Of a DNA stretch of 64,000 bases, positions 1 through 12,282 are shown one piece after another. This stretch comes from Warburgia ugandensis (taxonomy: Eukaryota; Streptophyta; Magnoliopsida; Canellales; Canellaceae): positions 73,727,944-73,791,943 of the forward strand of contig CP141130.1 in assembly GCA_035236585.1 (NCBI GenBank). The letters are read 5' to 3'. How positions within the stretch are numbered: position 1 is the first letter of the stretch; each line of letters begins with the position of its first letter. The notes beneath the pieces were generated by a model that saw only the letters and a program-made list of their open reading frames with translations, was not told where the DNA came from and ran no database searches. Position numbers and translations under genes: made by a program.

Positions 1-420
1 GATCTACACTTAATTAATTTTAAATAAATATATGCATTTGATTAACACTAAGCTTTCAAAGTTTACTTGAGCAAGACAATATTATAGAAATACTCCTAAA
101 GAACTAAAAATATGTGATAACCAAAGAAGTACAAAAACTACTCTAATAAAAGAACATTAAGCAAAATAAGATGATAAATTAATTATGAGGTTGGGTGTGC
201 TAGCTTAAATTTCCCTATCCATTTCCTGACTTGTGTGTGTTAGACTGGTTCTTATATTAATGTTTTCTTGATACCATATTCACATAATTCAAACATTTGT
301 AAATTGTTATTTAAGAATTAAAGATGTTAAATAATTAATACAGTAAATTTAATTAGGAGGTGATCTCTTTTGTTGCTAAATTTCATATACATAAAGAAGT
401 CATTTATATGATAAACAACT

Positions 421-520
421 TAAAAGTGTATACTTTTAAAGTCATTCACAGTTAAAATGACTTTAAAAGTATACACTTTTAAAGTTGTTCACAATTAAAA
501 CAACTTTAAAAGTATACAAT
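421..520. repeat. Two adjacent perfect hairpins
   Basis: An inverted repeat with 22-nt arms (AGTGTATACTTTTAAAGTCATT and its complement) surrounds a 9-nt loop. It is followed directly by a second one with 15-nt arms (ACTTTTAAAGTTGTT). The two share the ACTTTTAAAGT core. A degraded version of the module lies at about 1618-1680. Confidence 0.75.
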
Positions 521-1389
521 TTTTTTTATAAATTGTTTATTCAAAATATATACACCTTTGATGTTAGTACATCACAATATTTAACAATTAACACACAATG
601 AAATGAATTTTTTATGATAATAGTCAACATTCATTCATGGGTTCAGGCATTAAGGTTCGGGGTATGTACGTAAGTGTACATGGATCAAGTGTTCGTGGAA
701 CATTGTTCGAGGTTAGGTTAAAGGGCTCAAGGTTAAGGTTCAAAGTAAGGGTTCAGGGTATGTACATAAGTGTTCAGGGTTTAGGGTTCAGGTGTTCATG
801 GAATAGGGTTCGGGGTTAGAGTTAAGGGCTCAAGGTTAAGGTTCAGGGTGAGGGGTTCAAGGTTAGGGTTGGGGCTAGGGTTCATGGTTGATCTACACTT
901 AATTATTTTTAAATGAATATATGCATTTGCTTGACACGAAGATTCTAGAGTATACTTGCACCACAAAATGTTGTAGAAACACTCCTAAAGAACTAAAAGT
1001 ATGTGATAACCAAAGGAGTATAGAAATTGTATTAATAAAAGAACATTAAGCAAAATAAGATGGTAAGTTAATTATGAGGTGGGAACGTGGGTGTGTTAGC
1101 TTAAATTTTCCTATCCATTTCATGAGCTGTGCATGTGTGCGTGTGAGCGAGTGTGGTTCTTATATTAAAGTTTTCTTAACACCAAATTCACATAATTCAA
1201 ACTTTTGTAAATTGTTATTTGATGTACATTCTTTTAAAGTGTACACTTTTAAAGTCAACATAGATTCATCCATATATTCTTTTTTTGCAAATATAGCTAG
1301 CTCACTTATCAATCCATATAGCTCATGACAAAAGAGCTAAAAAATATAAATATGGAATTAGGGTTCAGGGTTCAGGTTCAGATCTAAGG

Positions 1390-1403
1390 TTTAGGGTTTA
1401 GGG
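1390..1403 (+). repeat. Interstitial telomere-type repeat (TTTAGGG)2
   Basis: Two perfect TTTAGGG units of the Arabidopsis-type plant telomere sit in a run of variants (gggttcaggg, ggttcgggg) within the tandem repeat. This is interstitial, not a chromosome end, because unrelated sequence follows on both sides. Confidence 0.7.
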
Positions 1404-2014
1404 TTCGGGGTTAGAGTTCAAGGCTCAGGGTTATACTTAATTTTAAATGAATATATGTATTTGATTGACATTAAGCTTCCAAGGTTTACTTATGTCACCA
1501 AATATTATAAAAACAGTCTTAAAGAACTAAAAATATGTGATAACCAAAAAAGTACAAAAACTGCACTAATAAAAGAACATTAAGCAAAATAAGATGAATA
1601 ATTAATTATGATGCATGTTATACTTTTAAAGCCGTTTTTTTTTAAGACTTTAAAACTATTCACTTTTAAAGTGACTTAATAAATTTTTATTGTTGAAAAT
1701 ATATATACCCTTTATGTTAGTACTTTACAGTATCTAACAATTAATACATAATGAAACAGATTTTTTTTTTTACAGTCAACATTGATTCATGCATTCTTTG
1801 TATGCGCATATAGCTCACTTATCAACCCATATAGCTCATGACAAAAGAGCTAAACATTATAAATATGGAATTATATATATATATATATATATTGCAACTG
1901 ACTAATATAGTTATTCCACATACTCCAAAATATATATTGTTTTCAAACCCAAGTACCTTCCTCGCCATTGTCACGCACATAATCCTTATTCTCACTAAGT
2001 ATTGCTTCAATTGA

Positions 2015-2560
2015 TTAGACTGTTTTGGTAATAGAAGGATAATTTATTTCAGTATCTCCTAGACCATCTTCATCATAAAAATCCCTCGGACAGGATGATA
2101 AAACATTTGACCATCTCTTATTACGTTCATCTTGTACGTACAATACTTGTTTTGCTTGAGATGCCAAAATAAATTGATCATCTTTATAGCCGATCCTGTT
2201 GAGGTCAACCAATGTCAATCTAAGGGCATCAGTTTTGATGCTATTGTGTTCCACCCAATCTCCCATAAACACAACCACGGTTCTGAAAGTATAATTTAAG
2301 GCCCAAATCTCTCTTATAACCCCATAATAAATATCATTTACCACTATTGGCCTGCTATCCTTTGAACTAGAAAAGAATGTAGTATTGACAACTAAGCTAA
2401 CCCCACTATTCTATTGCACTCTTGAGTTATCATAGTCTTTCATGTAAAAGCGATAACTATTGATGGCATATCCAGCATATTTTATTACTTCTGGTCGTGG
2501 TCCCATTGCCATCCAGCTCAAGATTTCTAATATACCGTTGCCTGCTACTTCTCTCTAATC
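2015..2560 (-). pseudogene. CACTA (En/Spm) transposase, C-terminal DUF4216 part
   Basis: On the minus strand, reading from about 2560 down, the translation runs GYAINSYRFYMKDYDNSRVQ, a stop, then NSGVSLVVNTTFFSS. It continues YYGVIREIWALNY ... VDLNRIGYKDDQFILASQAKQVLYV ... RWSNVL. This is the DUF4216 domain found at the C-terminal side of plant CACTA TNP2-type transposases. The order agrees with the DUF4218 part at higher coordinates (upstream on this strand). An in-frame stop near 2414 shows decay. CACTA transposases cut and paste DNA with CACTA-ended inverted repeats; I did not locate those ends here. Confidence 0.85.
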
Positions 2561-2878
2561 TTGAATTTGTGTATATTCATATTAAGTAGTCTCAAGTAAG
2601 ATTAATATATACATACATCTATATATACAGAATATAGTTTTTTAATTTAAGTGAGATTTCTTTCATTTTATCTTCTTATGAAGCCAATTATTGAAAGTGT
2701 GACAATGCTCAATTTGTAGTCACTTCTGTTTCTTTGTGTAACTTGGATTCTTTGACTTGAGTACATCCATGTGTTTACTGCATACACACACACAAATTAA
2801 TAAAGTAGTCATGGAAAATGTAATTAACCATCAATAATTAAATTTTACATAAGTACATGCATGCATGATCAACTTAAT
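2561..2878. other. Non-coding gap between CACTA coding blocks
   Basis: AT-rich sequence with no coding similarity that I can see. Its position between the DUF4218 and DUF4216 blocks suggests a former intron of the transposase gene. Confidence 0.4.
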
Positions 2879-3386
2879 GTAAGGTTGGACTTCATTAGCA
2901 TTTCACAACACATAAAATGGGCATAGTCTCTTCTTTATAGTCAACAGTCAATACAAGACCACTCGATAAAGGTTTGTCAACCTTTGGATCATGAAATGCA
3001 GCTGATTGTTTCTTTCTTGGGATTCCAATGGCATCTACTCCTGCTAAGTACCCTGTGCAAAAGTCCACTCTTCCTCTGCAATATAACATTCTACTATACA
3101 ACCCTCTAGCCAATTGTGATTACGTATATACCCTTTTAAAATTTTCATGTACCTTTCAAACGGATACATCCATCGCAAGTAAACTGGCCCACAAAGTCTG
3201 ATCTCATCAATGAGGTGCACTATTAAGTATACCATGATGTCAAAGAAGGATGGTGGGAAGAATGTCTCAAGCTCACATAAAGTTGTCACTAGACCTTGAA
3301 TTTCTTGTAATTTTGAAACATCAACCACCTTCCTGCATAAAGCATTAAAGAAGTAGTAAAATTTTGTAAAAGCTCCCCAAACTTTG
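2879..3386 (-). pseudogene. CACTA (En/Spm) transposase, DUF4218 part
   Basis: Minus-strand reading gives FFNALCRKVVDVSKLQEIQ, then TLCELETFFPPSFFDIMVYL, HLIDEIRLCGPVYLRWMYPF, ERYMKILKGYIRNHNWLEG and CIVECYIAEE, followed after a frame change by GYLAGVDAIGIPRKK. These are the signature stretches of DUF4218 in plant CACTA transposases. The block is the direct continuation of the TNP2 block at 8224-9225; the two are separated only by the LTR insertion at 3387-8218. A frame change near 3050-3110 marks it as broken. Confidence 0.9.
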
Positions 3387-6300
3387 TGTGACGACCTGGG
3401 TTTTTATAACACATTTTATAATACATTTTGTTAACATAGGGCTCTTAGTAGGGAAATTTTTTTGCAAAACAAAGCAGCAGAAATTCTTTTCTTTAGAACT
3501 TGTTTTGTAAAACCCAAGTCCCCACTTCATACATAACATAAGTAGAGTTTTGTATAAAATAAAATTTCATTGAAGGAATATACTTTTATTAAACTTCAGA
3601 ATCCATCTAGTAGTTCATAATACACAACCCATTATATCCTTACAATACTTGTCCAAATATACAATCCAAATTATAAATCTCAAAATACAATACTAGCTCT
3701 CAATACACTGTTTCAGGGGATACACCCTGATTTCTTATTCTTCAATAATTCTTCAAGTCTTAAGCTCCTAAGTCTCCTTCTTTGTATCTGAGATATTGTA
3801 AACATTCAAACATTTACAATAACTTAGCAAGCTATGCTTGGTAGGAGATAAAAATGTAATATATTGACTGTATAATCTCAATATTCAACTATCCCATGAT
3901 TCATTCTGTCATAAGCACATTCATTGCCCAATATCATTTATATGGACATCTCATTACTTTGTCATTTGTGTTTATATTTATACATACACACTGTATATGG
4001 ACAAATCTGTTAAAATTATGAAAATAGTCAATAATCATTCCCATACTAAGCTGATCAACTCCTTTCACTATAAGAGATTAGTTTCTTAGCCAATTACTAT
4101 ACTAGGGATTTCCCTTCTTAGAAAAAAATACTGGTAATATATAATTACTTGGCATTTCATCATGCCATCACTTAAGGCATTTCTCTATGCCTCCACATAA
4201 GGCATTTTTCTATGCCACGACATAAGGCATTTCACTATACCAATTTCATATGCATCATAATATAAAATAATCAAGGACTACCATGCCTACAGTCTGATCC
4301 GTATAGCACGCCCAAATAACTTCTCTATAATCCACTTGTACCATTATCAGTGGAAATTACAACATCCATGTTCGTATGGGCGGACCATGGTTGTCATAGT
4401 GGCAGCTTTACCATAATTGCCCAGCTGACTTTTAGCCTTTCTTAGACTTGGTATTCAATATCATCAAGTTTCGAAGAGCGGGTGGCCAAACCCTCGTAAC
4501 TCTCCTAGCATAGCATCCCCAGGCCTACGCCTATTTAAAACAAAACCACAAGCCTCCATGCTTGTATGTAAAACAATACTTATACATATCAGACTACCTG
4601 TGTGTTTATCTAGGACTAGAATATTTTCTACTCCCCTATTCACATGGGTTGTTCTTAATTCTTGACTTAACCATTTCATACTTATTTTTCTCATCATTTG
4701 GTTAGATCGTGTTTATTTCTGAGGTATTTACCATAATATATTGGCATTGTACATGTCTATACTTCTAAACATAAGATCATGTATTAAACATGTATCTTCA
4801 TGTAAAGGCATTCTTAAAATCCACCTACCTCAGTAGGGTATTCTTACTCCTTAAAGTCTGTCATAGTCTTGATTAACATATATCTGTCAAATCATGTGTA
4901 TAATATCATCTTTCTAGTCAAGGGTACATACTACATGGTCTTTTGATTATCCTTATGTAGGATGATCTCAATCTTTCTTCCTTGAACCACATATGACCTA
5001 GGGTTTAGATTTTCTATACAAGTATCATCTATATCATACATAAACTATCTAATCTATATTAGTATTTCTTTTACTTTATTGTTTATTATCATTCAAGATC
5101 TCATCTTGTTTTATCATCTTTATCTTACTTACTATTTTTATTAGGATTAGATAATTTGCTATCTTTTTATGTTATTATTATTATTATTATTATTCAACCA
5201 GTTCATGTCTTACTGGTTGAAGATAATTTATGTCCTCCTATTACTAGATAGCTCCTCTTTATTTCATGATGACTAGTGCTTGCCAGTTAAAATTTGCTCA
5301 AAGAGTATTTAATATAGCCCTTATGTAAGGAGGCGTTTAAACCTCACTTATGTCAATGGGAGGTGAGGGAAAATCACTTGGTTCTTATGTACCCCCCATA
5401 ACCATAATGTTCAGAGTCCATTAGAGTGACACTAGCTCAACCTTTAACAAGGTTCCTATGAGCTCTTTACCTTAAGTCCCTTCTCTAATTGATTTTAATT
5501 AATTTCCATGGATATGCACAATGTCATCCATGGATGTTCATTACTTTCCTACTTTGGGCCAAGGAAATGGTAAATCATTCCTTATATTGTCCTACTAACT
5601 ATAGTCCTTACTAATATTAAGTCAAAGTCATTCATTCATCTTAATTGTTCATAAATCTCTATATTTCATTATATTACATTTTTGGTGATTTATGAATATT
5701 GACGTATAACCACTAATTTAATAATTATATCTACTAACTTAAAGACAATTAAGATGCTTACACTATACTTTGACAATAAATAACCATACGCTTTAAATAG
5801 AATTGTACATCTATATTATTTTAAGGACATTTATACTCTAATATACTAACATGGATCCTAGGTTATGAAATACATGAAATTTTACTAGTAATCTAACAGA
5901 ATCATGCTAAAATCTCATGACCCTAAGATAATTAAATTTACCAACCTATTATAACAACCTAAGAACATTAGAACATAGCATGCTATAATTAAATAATTAC
6001 ATTATCATGCTTCCTAATTTATAACATAAATCAGATTTACAATTCTATTATAAAATAAAAGACAGTTAAACTAATTAAATTAGGATTATTAAAAACTTTT
6101 AATGATGATCCAACCATCCGATTTATGTTCATCCTTTAAATCGAGGATTTTTATTACATTAAGGTCCAAATGTCATATCCACAAGTTTTGTCACATCTAA
6201 TCCATGATCTCACTAGATTTCATCATAACACCATTCATCCAACCCATCCATAAGGTCTGATTATGCTTGATCTTACTGATCAAGTGGGTCCCTTTGTATT

Positions 6301-8218
6301 TTTAGGGTATCTCTACCATTGAAGGTAGATTTCTCAAATCCTTACAGATTTGTCATATTAAACCCTTAATTTCATATTTCCTTAATATTAGATCATTATT
6401 AGATTAGATTCTTAAGGTCTGATCATCCCAGATCTTAAAGATCATTGGAATAGGAAACTTAATTTCTCATAATAGAAAGTTTCTCTCCATATTTCTGAGC
6501 TTTTATGATTTCATAAGAAAATAGAATTCATAAGATTTTTATAACCTCTTTTCGATCTTGATTTGGAGTTCAGATGACTCCAGAATTAAGATTTTTAAGT
6601 GCACAGTCATTCTAAGGGTCCAGATTTGATCTGGGCCCAGAGTAGCAATTGGATCAGATTGGTCGGGTAGACGAGTCCAGTCAGGCGGAGCAGCCACGTG
6701 TTCGCTACTTGTGATCTCAAGTCAACCTAAGACGGTGACTGGTGATAGGCGAGAAATCCTGATCTGGACCGTCAAATCACCTATCTCCAGCTCGTCCCTG
6801 ATCTACCATCATCTATGGCTAGGATTCACCTATTTAGGGTTTTTGGGTCCCAGCTTCTCATCCATTGGCTCAAAGTTTTCATCTAAGCTATGTAAGATGA
6901 GATCTCAACCATTCATGCTGGAACCATCATTTTCGACAAATCAATAGCCGAGGAGATCCCTAAGAGGCCGGAGATTACATCTGGACTTCATGGAATGAAA
7001 AGGGAAATAGAGGAAGCCACCTACCTCAGTTGCCGGAGTGAAGGAGTCACTAGAGAAGAAGAAAGAAAACCAGAAACCCTAGATAAGTTGGGTTTATATA
7101 CAGTCAGAGATTTCTCTGATAACTTTGCCGGAAAAGAAGGAATACCTTGGGGGAAACATAGAACCTCTCTGATGAATAGTTTTAACGGTCTAAGATCACC
7201 ATTCACCAACTAGGTTGGACGGAATAACTTGAAATCTTTTTCAGAGATGCTGTCAGTACCAGTACTATTTTGATATGAAATCTTCCTACAATCATACTAT
7301 TAGATCACAAAACTACCTCAGGGCTTTTGCATACCAGGTTAGCCCGAATAGATGTAACAGTTTAAAATTTGAAAATCCTCTCTGTAATTGGATGCCTAAT
7401 TGAGTTAGGGTTTTTTTGTCGAAAACCCTAACTTCCAGGGATGACTCGTCAATTGACGTGCTCGACGTCTCCACTAGGTCTAGAGGTCGGGTGCATTTAT
7501 GGATGCTATAACAGGAAAAAATATAAGAGGGGAAAGAAAGAGAATTTGGGTGAGATAGAGAAGAAATTTGGAGTTGATATTTTGTGGAGTCTAGGGCACT
7601 TCGTAATGGATTTTTGGAAAATTTTGGATATTTTCATAAGGTAATTATAAGCACTTTTTGGAATTTTTTATAAATTTCCTATAATTATGGTGTTTTTACT
7701 TTTGATTAAATTTAATAGAGAGTAGAGCTACTACTCCACCTCTATCTCTGCTACTAGCTAGTAGTGGTTTGACCACTGATAGCTGCTTCTAGAATGTTGG
7801 ACCACGTTGTGGGCCCCACTTTAAATGTAAAAATGATCGCTTTGCCCTTTTATTCCCAAAAATGGAGAAAAATAGGCATTAATTGTCCAAACTCAAAATT
7901 TAGTGTACTTAGAGTCATTTCAATTGATTTTTTGAGTACATTCCAAATATTCAGGTTTTAATTCTCGATTATGAGTAAAACCATTTTACCTTTCTGTTTA
8001 TAAAATTAGAGATTTTTCATTTTAACTGAGAATTGAATGTCCTTAATATCATTTTGGTCTATTTTCTAAGTACATCCATAATTTTTAGGTTTTAAATCAT
8101 GGTTTAATATATATAAAAAGAGAATTTTTAATAACCTAGTATTCTATTCCAGAATTTTTAAAAATTTAAACTTTATTAATTTTTCTCAATAATCACACAC
8201 AAATTTGGGATTATTACA
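3387..8218 (-). mobile_element. 4.8-kb solo LTR inserted in the CACTA transposase
   Basis: The segment begins TGTGACGACC and ends GGGATTATTACA. It is flanked by a perfect 5-bp duplication CTTTG (3382-3386 and 8219-8223), and removing it rejoins the transposase reading. Read on the minus strand it starts TGTAATAATCCC and ends GGTCGTCACA, the TG...CA form of an LTR. I see no second internal copy of either terminus and no gag/pol homology, so it looks like a solo LTR. A non-autonomous element with very short or diverged LTRs is the alternative. It contains a (TTA)n run at 5171-5194 and about 29-bp AAGGCATT repeats at 4150-4250. Short ORFs inside it are unsupported. Confidence 0.8.
4150..4250. 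repeat. Short tandem repeat inside the solo LTR
   Basis: Three to four imperfect units of about 29-30 bp are built around 'taaggcatttctctatgcc'. Confidence 0.65.
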
Positions 8219-8223
8219 CTTTG

Positions 8224-9225
8224 TCCGATAACACATAACCTATTACTATTGGTAGTAGTTATTGCATCAATGCATGACAATCGTGGAACTTCATCCCCAA
8301 CAATTTTAGCTCTTCTATGGAAACAATGTTTTTAAAGTTTGAAGAGTAGTCATTTGGGACCTTGAGCTCAAACAAGGTTTTACATATTATTCTCCTCTCT
8401 ACTTTATCGAAAGTGTAATTTTCCTTACGCAGGTATGTTCCTTGACTGCCACTATCCTCAAGGTGCAACCTCCTCTTCAAACCCATGTTCATAAGATCGA
8501 TTTGAGCTGCAAGTCCATCCTTTATTTTTCCTGGAATATTAAGTAAGGTACTGGTCAAGCTTTCACACATATTCTTCTTAATGTGCATGACATCAAGCAC
8601 ATGGCGCATATGTAGTGATTTTCAGTATAGTAGATGAAAAAATATTGATTTCATCTTCCAACAACCTCTACAATTACTTTCATCTACACATTTACTTCAT
8701 TTATTTGTATTCTTTCCCCACAAAACATTAATGTTTTCAACTTGCTCCAACAATATAGATGGTCTTTGAGCAACCATCTTCTGTGCTGAAGGAATTCCAT
8801 TTTTCGACCATGTTTAAGTCGTATAGCACATGTTTGATCACTACAGATAGCACAAGCATTGTATCCCTTTATAGTACATCTAGACAAATTACCGTATGTA
8901 GGAAAGTCGCTTATTGTCTACAACAGTATAGCCTTTAGGGTGAATAACTCTTTCCTGTATGTGTCATATGCTTCAATGCCTACGTCCCATAATATCTCAA
9001 GATCATTGATCAAGGGAGACAAGTACACGTTAATATCATTCCCTAGCTGCTTTGGACCTGATATCAACATAGAGATAGTGGAAGGTTGTAGCAAACTAAT
9101 GTAATGGGCCAACAACTATACTTACTACTCTTAAAACTATGAGGATTAATCCTATCTGTAGATAATGCTAGTCGTAGGTTAATAGGTTCTTCACCAAAAT
9201 TAGGTCACATAAAGTCTACCAGTTT
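8224..9225 (-). pseudogene. CACTA (En/Spm) transposase, TNP2 core
   Basis: From about 9225 downward the minus strand reads NLRLALSTDRINPHSFKSS, then STISMLISGPKQLGNDINVY, LSPLINDLEILWDVGIEAYD, TYRKELFTLKAILLWTINDF, LSRCTIKGYNACAICSDQT and RLKHGRKMEFLQHRRWL. It continues VLDVMHIKKNMCESL ... GMKFHDCHALMQ, a stop, then LLPIVIG. This order matches the transposase_21 (TNP2) region of plant CACTA elements. Several frame changes and stops (for example after HALMQ near 8259) show it is dead. The N-terminal start is missing beyond 9225, where unrelated LTR-like DNA begins. The downstream coding continues at 3386 after the nested LTR. Confidence 0.9.
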
Positions 9226-10132
9226 TCATGCTAGGCTATCTACTGGATGGTGTGAAAAGCTATCAGCTACTCTGTCATTCGCATGGCCGCGCCGAGACAG
9301 CTTTCACATGCCCACACACATTTGAAGCATGCTCCAAAGCACGTGTCTCTGTCCCACGACACGAGGAAGAGTCTTGGTCGCATACTGGACCAATTAGGGT
9401 TGAGATGGTCCAATCTGAATCGTCCAATCAGTGCCTCAGATCTTCCAAAAATAAACTGCTTTTATAGATCTTAGGGTTTTGGGCCCCCCGATCTCATCAA
9501 ACGGCTCAGATCTTTTATCCAAGTTGTCCTTGAGATTGTTCCCATTAGAAATCACCAATTCTGGTTCAATGATGATACTTTCCAGAAAAACCAATCCAAT
9601 GGGGAGGAAAAGGAAAAAAGGAAGGAAAAAGAAAAGGAAAAGTGGGAGGAGAAGCTCACTTGGCTTGCTGGAGAGGAGAGGAGGTGAATTTGGTGGTACA
9701 AATGCCATTCTATACTGCCAGTGTCTCAAGTCATCGAAAAACATAGAGAACAAGGAAATTAAAGAGGAAAAAGAAGGCCAGAGCAGAAGAGGAGAAGAAG
9801 AGGGAGAGGGAGAACAAGAAGGGGAGAGAGGAGAGTCCAATGGGGGCGGGGGGGGGCTTTTGTTTCTGGGCAATCATCTACTTTCTTCGCTGGCGATGGA
9901 ATTGGAGATGGAGGGGGTGCTGTAATAAAAAACAGCTCCTCTAATTTTGACTTTTTAAATTTACTAAAATGCCCTTGTAATTAAACGTTTTATAACTTTC
10001 TCATCTGAACTCCATTTAAAATTTAAAAATTCTCATTTCTAAAATTCAAATTTTTTATAAAACATTCATCCTTCTATTCCATCTATTTTTTCAAAATAAA
10101 TTAGGATTTAAAAATTAGGATAGTTACAGCAT
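9226..10132 (-). mobile_element. LTR fragment of the same style, truncated
   Basis: The right edge '...ttaggatagttaca' gives, on the minus strand, a TGTAACTATCC start like the other LTRs in the window. Composition resembles the interior of the LTR at 3387-8218: a 'ttagggttttgggcc' segment, a purine-rich block at 9600-9880, and an AT-rich end. No left terminus or target duplication was found, so it is probably truncated. The overlapping ORFs at 9436-9925 are low-complexity K/E/G/R or P/S/L runs and are not considered genes. Confidence 0.45.
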
Positions 10133-10389
10133 CACATTTATCTTAGATTATAATGGCAGGCATAAAGGAGGTGATGAAGAAGGATGTAAATCCAATGACT
10201 AAGAGGAGATATGAAAACAAGAAAAAGTTTGTGGGTTAGAGTTGGAGGAAGGTGTTTGGGTTTTCGAAATAGTGTAATGTAAAAAGAAGTGCTTCGAATC
10301 ATTGCTATTTGACTCAAACATTGACTTTTTTGTGGGATCCATTGAATTCGACAGAGAGGAAGGAGGAGATAAAGTGGGTTTTAGGTTAG

Positions 10390-11300
10390 CCTAAGAAGAC
10401 TAGGCAAGAATATTTGTGGAAAATGATGATTTTTTTTGTTTAAGTCTAGAATAAAATACAAATATCTGGGAGGGTTCTTGCTCAAGGTGAGGAGATGAAG
10501 ATTGATTGTCCAAACTGGGATAGAGTGTTGGTTCATTAAAGGGATGGTGATGGAAGGGGTAGATGATGACAAGGGGTTGGTATGGTGCGAATAGGGGACA
10601 TTGAAAGTTAGGGCATTGAGATCTCTTGCGGGTTAGAGAACCAAACACAATACATACGTTAGGAATAATTCTTATGCAAACAATTGCCATATATCATTCT
10701 TTTTAGGGCCTAAAAAGTATCAAATGGAAGTGGTTTATTAAAGTCAATCTCAACACATGCCCGTGCTCTGCAAGAGAACACTTCTTTAAGGGTCAACTTA
10801 GAAGTTGTTTGAGAAAGAACATTTGATCTTATATGACAACCTATAACTTTAGCAATTTGATATAAATTTGTATCATACCAATAATGAAAAGGAAGGTTAG
10901 GAATTGTATCCAAACAATAGATATAGTAACAGATGTTATATGGGGGTGGAGCAATGGAGTCCATATTTGGAGGAGAATATAACTATCAGCAATTTTACAA
11001 GGATATGATGTTCTGGCTTGTCGATATTCTTCTTTGCTATTAAAAGTGAAGGCATTGACCTCCATTTGTATTAGTGATCAACAGTTTTCCTTGGATATTC
11101 CACAATTCATGGACTATAATAGAAAGGAAATCACAATCCACGCTTTTATTGTGCACTTGACCAACAAGGATGAGTTGACAATATTGAATACTTTTATGGA
11201 GGGTTGCTTCTTTGAAAAAAATGAATTTAACATGAATATTAAGTTCATTGGGTGGTTTTGGTATTCTTTCTTTAGCATCCATGAAGTGATACATATTTAT
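10390..11300 (-). pseudogene. LINE ORF1 remnant (DUF4283, degenerate zinc knuckle)
   Basis: The minus strand reads, across at least two frameshifts, VDCDFLSIIVHELWNIQGKL, FNSKEEYRQARTSYPCKIAD, SYILLQIWTP, then LDTIPNLPFHYWYDTNLYQI, AKVIGCHIRSN and RARACVEIDFNKPLPF. This is the DUF4283 nucleic-acid-binding domain of plant LINE ORF1 proteins. Downstream, VCIVFGSLTRKRSQCPNFQ resembles the CCHC zinc knuckle (C-x2-C-x4-H-x4-C) with the second Cys and the His replaced. No reverse transcriptase follows on this side, so only the ORF1 portion is left. Confidence 0.7.
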
Positions 11301-12100
11301 CTATTTCTAGACCACATCTATACTGGAGGGTGGTTAAAGGTTGATGCATAGGATTTACAGTTTGGGTGGAGGAGGCAAAGTGGGTGGAGGTGTTTGGTCT
11401 ATTAGAGTTGGGTACGCTAGGATTTTATACAAAAGTTTGCCTAAGAGGTCGCTTGAGCGTTTGCCCTTTTTCTTGGTTAACCATTGCCTTCCAAATATTG
11501 ACATCCAATTAAAATGCACAGAAAAGTCAACAATTGACCCCATTATGAGTGACACCTTATTTTTCTAAGCTGTCTATCATATCATTTATATCTCTTAGCA
11601 CATGCTTTGGAAAGTGTTTTGGGGAAATAATTATGTTGATGCTCAGTGAAAACAAAATATCTCAAAGGATCTTTATTTTTATTTCAGTCAAGCTATTGCT
11701 ACCTTAGAGTTAGAGTCTCCTTCCATGTAATGTCTAGTAATTTAAGGATGTCATAGATTTGAATGCCCATAGTTGCTATCTTTAACTCTATGTCATTTGG
11801 CAAAAGTTTGACTAACTTAGCCAAAATATTTGAAGAATATTGCTTTTCACTCCCAATCACACGTAACCCTTCCCTTTCCAACTTAACTACGAGCTCCAAA
11901 CATAGACTTGTGAAAGTTTATTTTATAAAAGTTTTATTATGGAGGACTCCTTGTGCTTTTAGCTAGTTGTACATACACTCCATTTTATTCCTTTATAGTA
12001 GACATTGCAAGACCAACAATTGATCATTGAACAATCTTGACGCTTAAAATTAAAGGGCTCTGTATTGCCTAAGTACATACTACCAAAACATTATCAATAA
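11301..12100. other. Unassigned AT-rich sequence
   Basis: Short opposing ORFs only (for example at 11341-11568 and 11699-11966), with no recognisable motif. Probably degenerate repeat DNA. Confidence 0.4.
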
Positions 12101-12282
12101 AGAGCAGCCCTAGTGTACGAAGCTCCTGCCTAAGCAAGATCTAGGGAAGGGGTGGACCATATGAGCCTAAAGTACACAGCCTTACCTTGCATTTTCCGAG
12201 AGGCTGTTTCCACATCTTGAACCCATGACCTCAAGGTCACACGATGACAACTTCTACTGTTGCGCCAAGGCTCCCCTTCCAA
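12101..12282 (-). mobile_element. Au-family SINE
   Basis: Read on the minus strand it has the Au SINE landmarks in order: 'aggggagccttggcgcaac', 'gtgaccttgaggtcatgggt', 'tcaagatgtggaaacagcct', 'gcaaggtaaggctg', then 'aggagcttcgtacac' and 'agggctgctc'. Au SINEs are tRNA-derived, mobilised by LINEs in trans, and widespread in flowering plants. No clear target duplication was seen. Confidence 0.85.

Larger units (their letters stand above)
1..1950. repeat. Long-period tandem (satellite-like) repeat with telomere-like blocks
   Basis: The block starting at 1 (gatctacactta...) recurs at 891 and, lacking its first bases, near 1433. Shared landmarks are 'aaagaactaaaa', 'atgtgataaccaa' and 'aagaacattaagcaaaata'. 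A second module ('agctcatgacaaaagagct', followed by 'aaatatggaatt') is seen near 1318 and 1834. Between modules lie G-rich runs of degenerate gggttcaggg/ggttaggg (about 637-890 and 1352-1432). The copies are diverged and of unequal length (about 890 and 540 bp apart), so this is an old array or its edge. The ORFs here read through repeats and are not genes. Confidence 0.8.

Noticed and set aside
637-819. 60-aa ORF rich in Gly/Arg/Val
   Set aside because: Reads the telomere-like repeat block; period-driven composition.
6711-7644. Several short ORFs in the 4.8-kb solo LTR
   Set aside because: No recognisable domain; opposite-strand overlaps and LTR context argue against genes.
9436-9925. Overlapping 145- and 148-aa ORFs on opposite strands
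   Set aside because: Low-complexity translations of a purine-rich tract in an LTR fragment; no domain.
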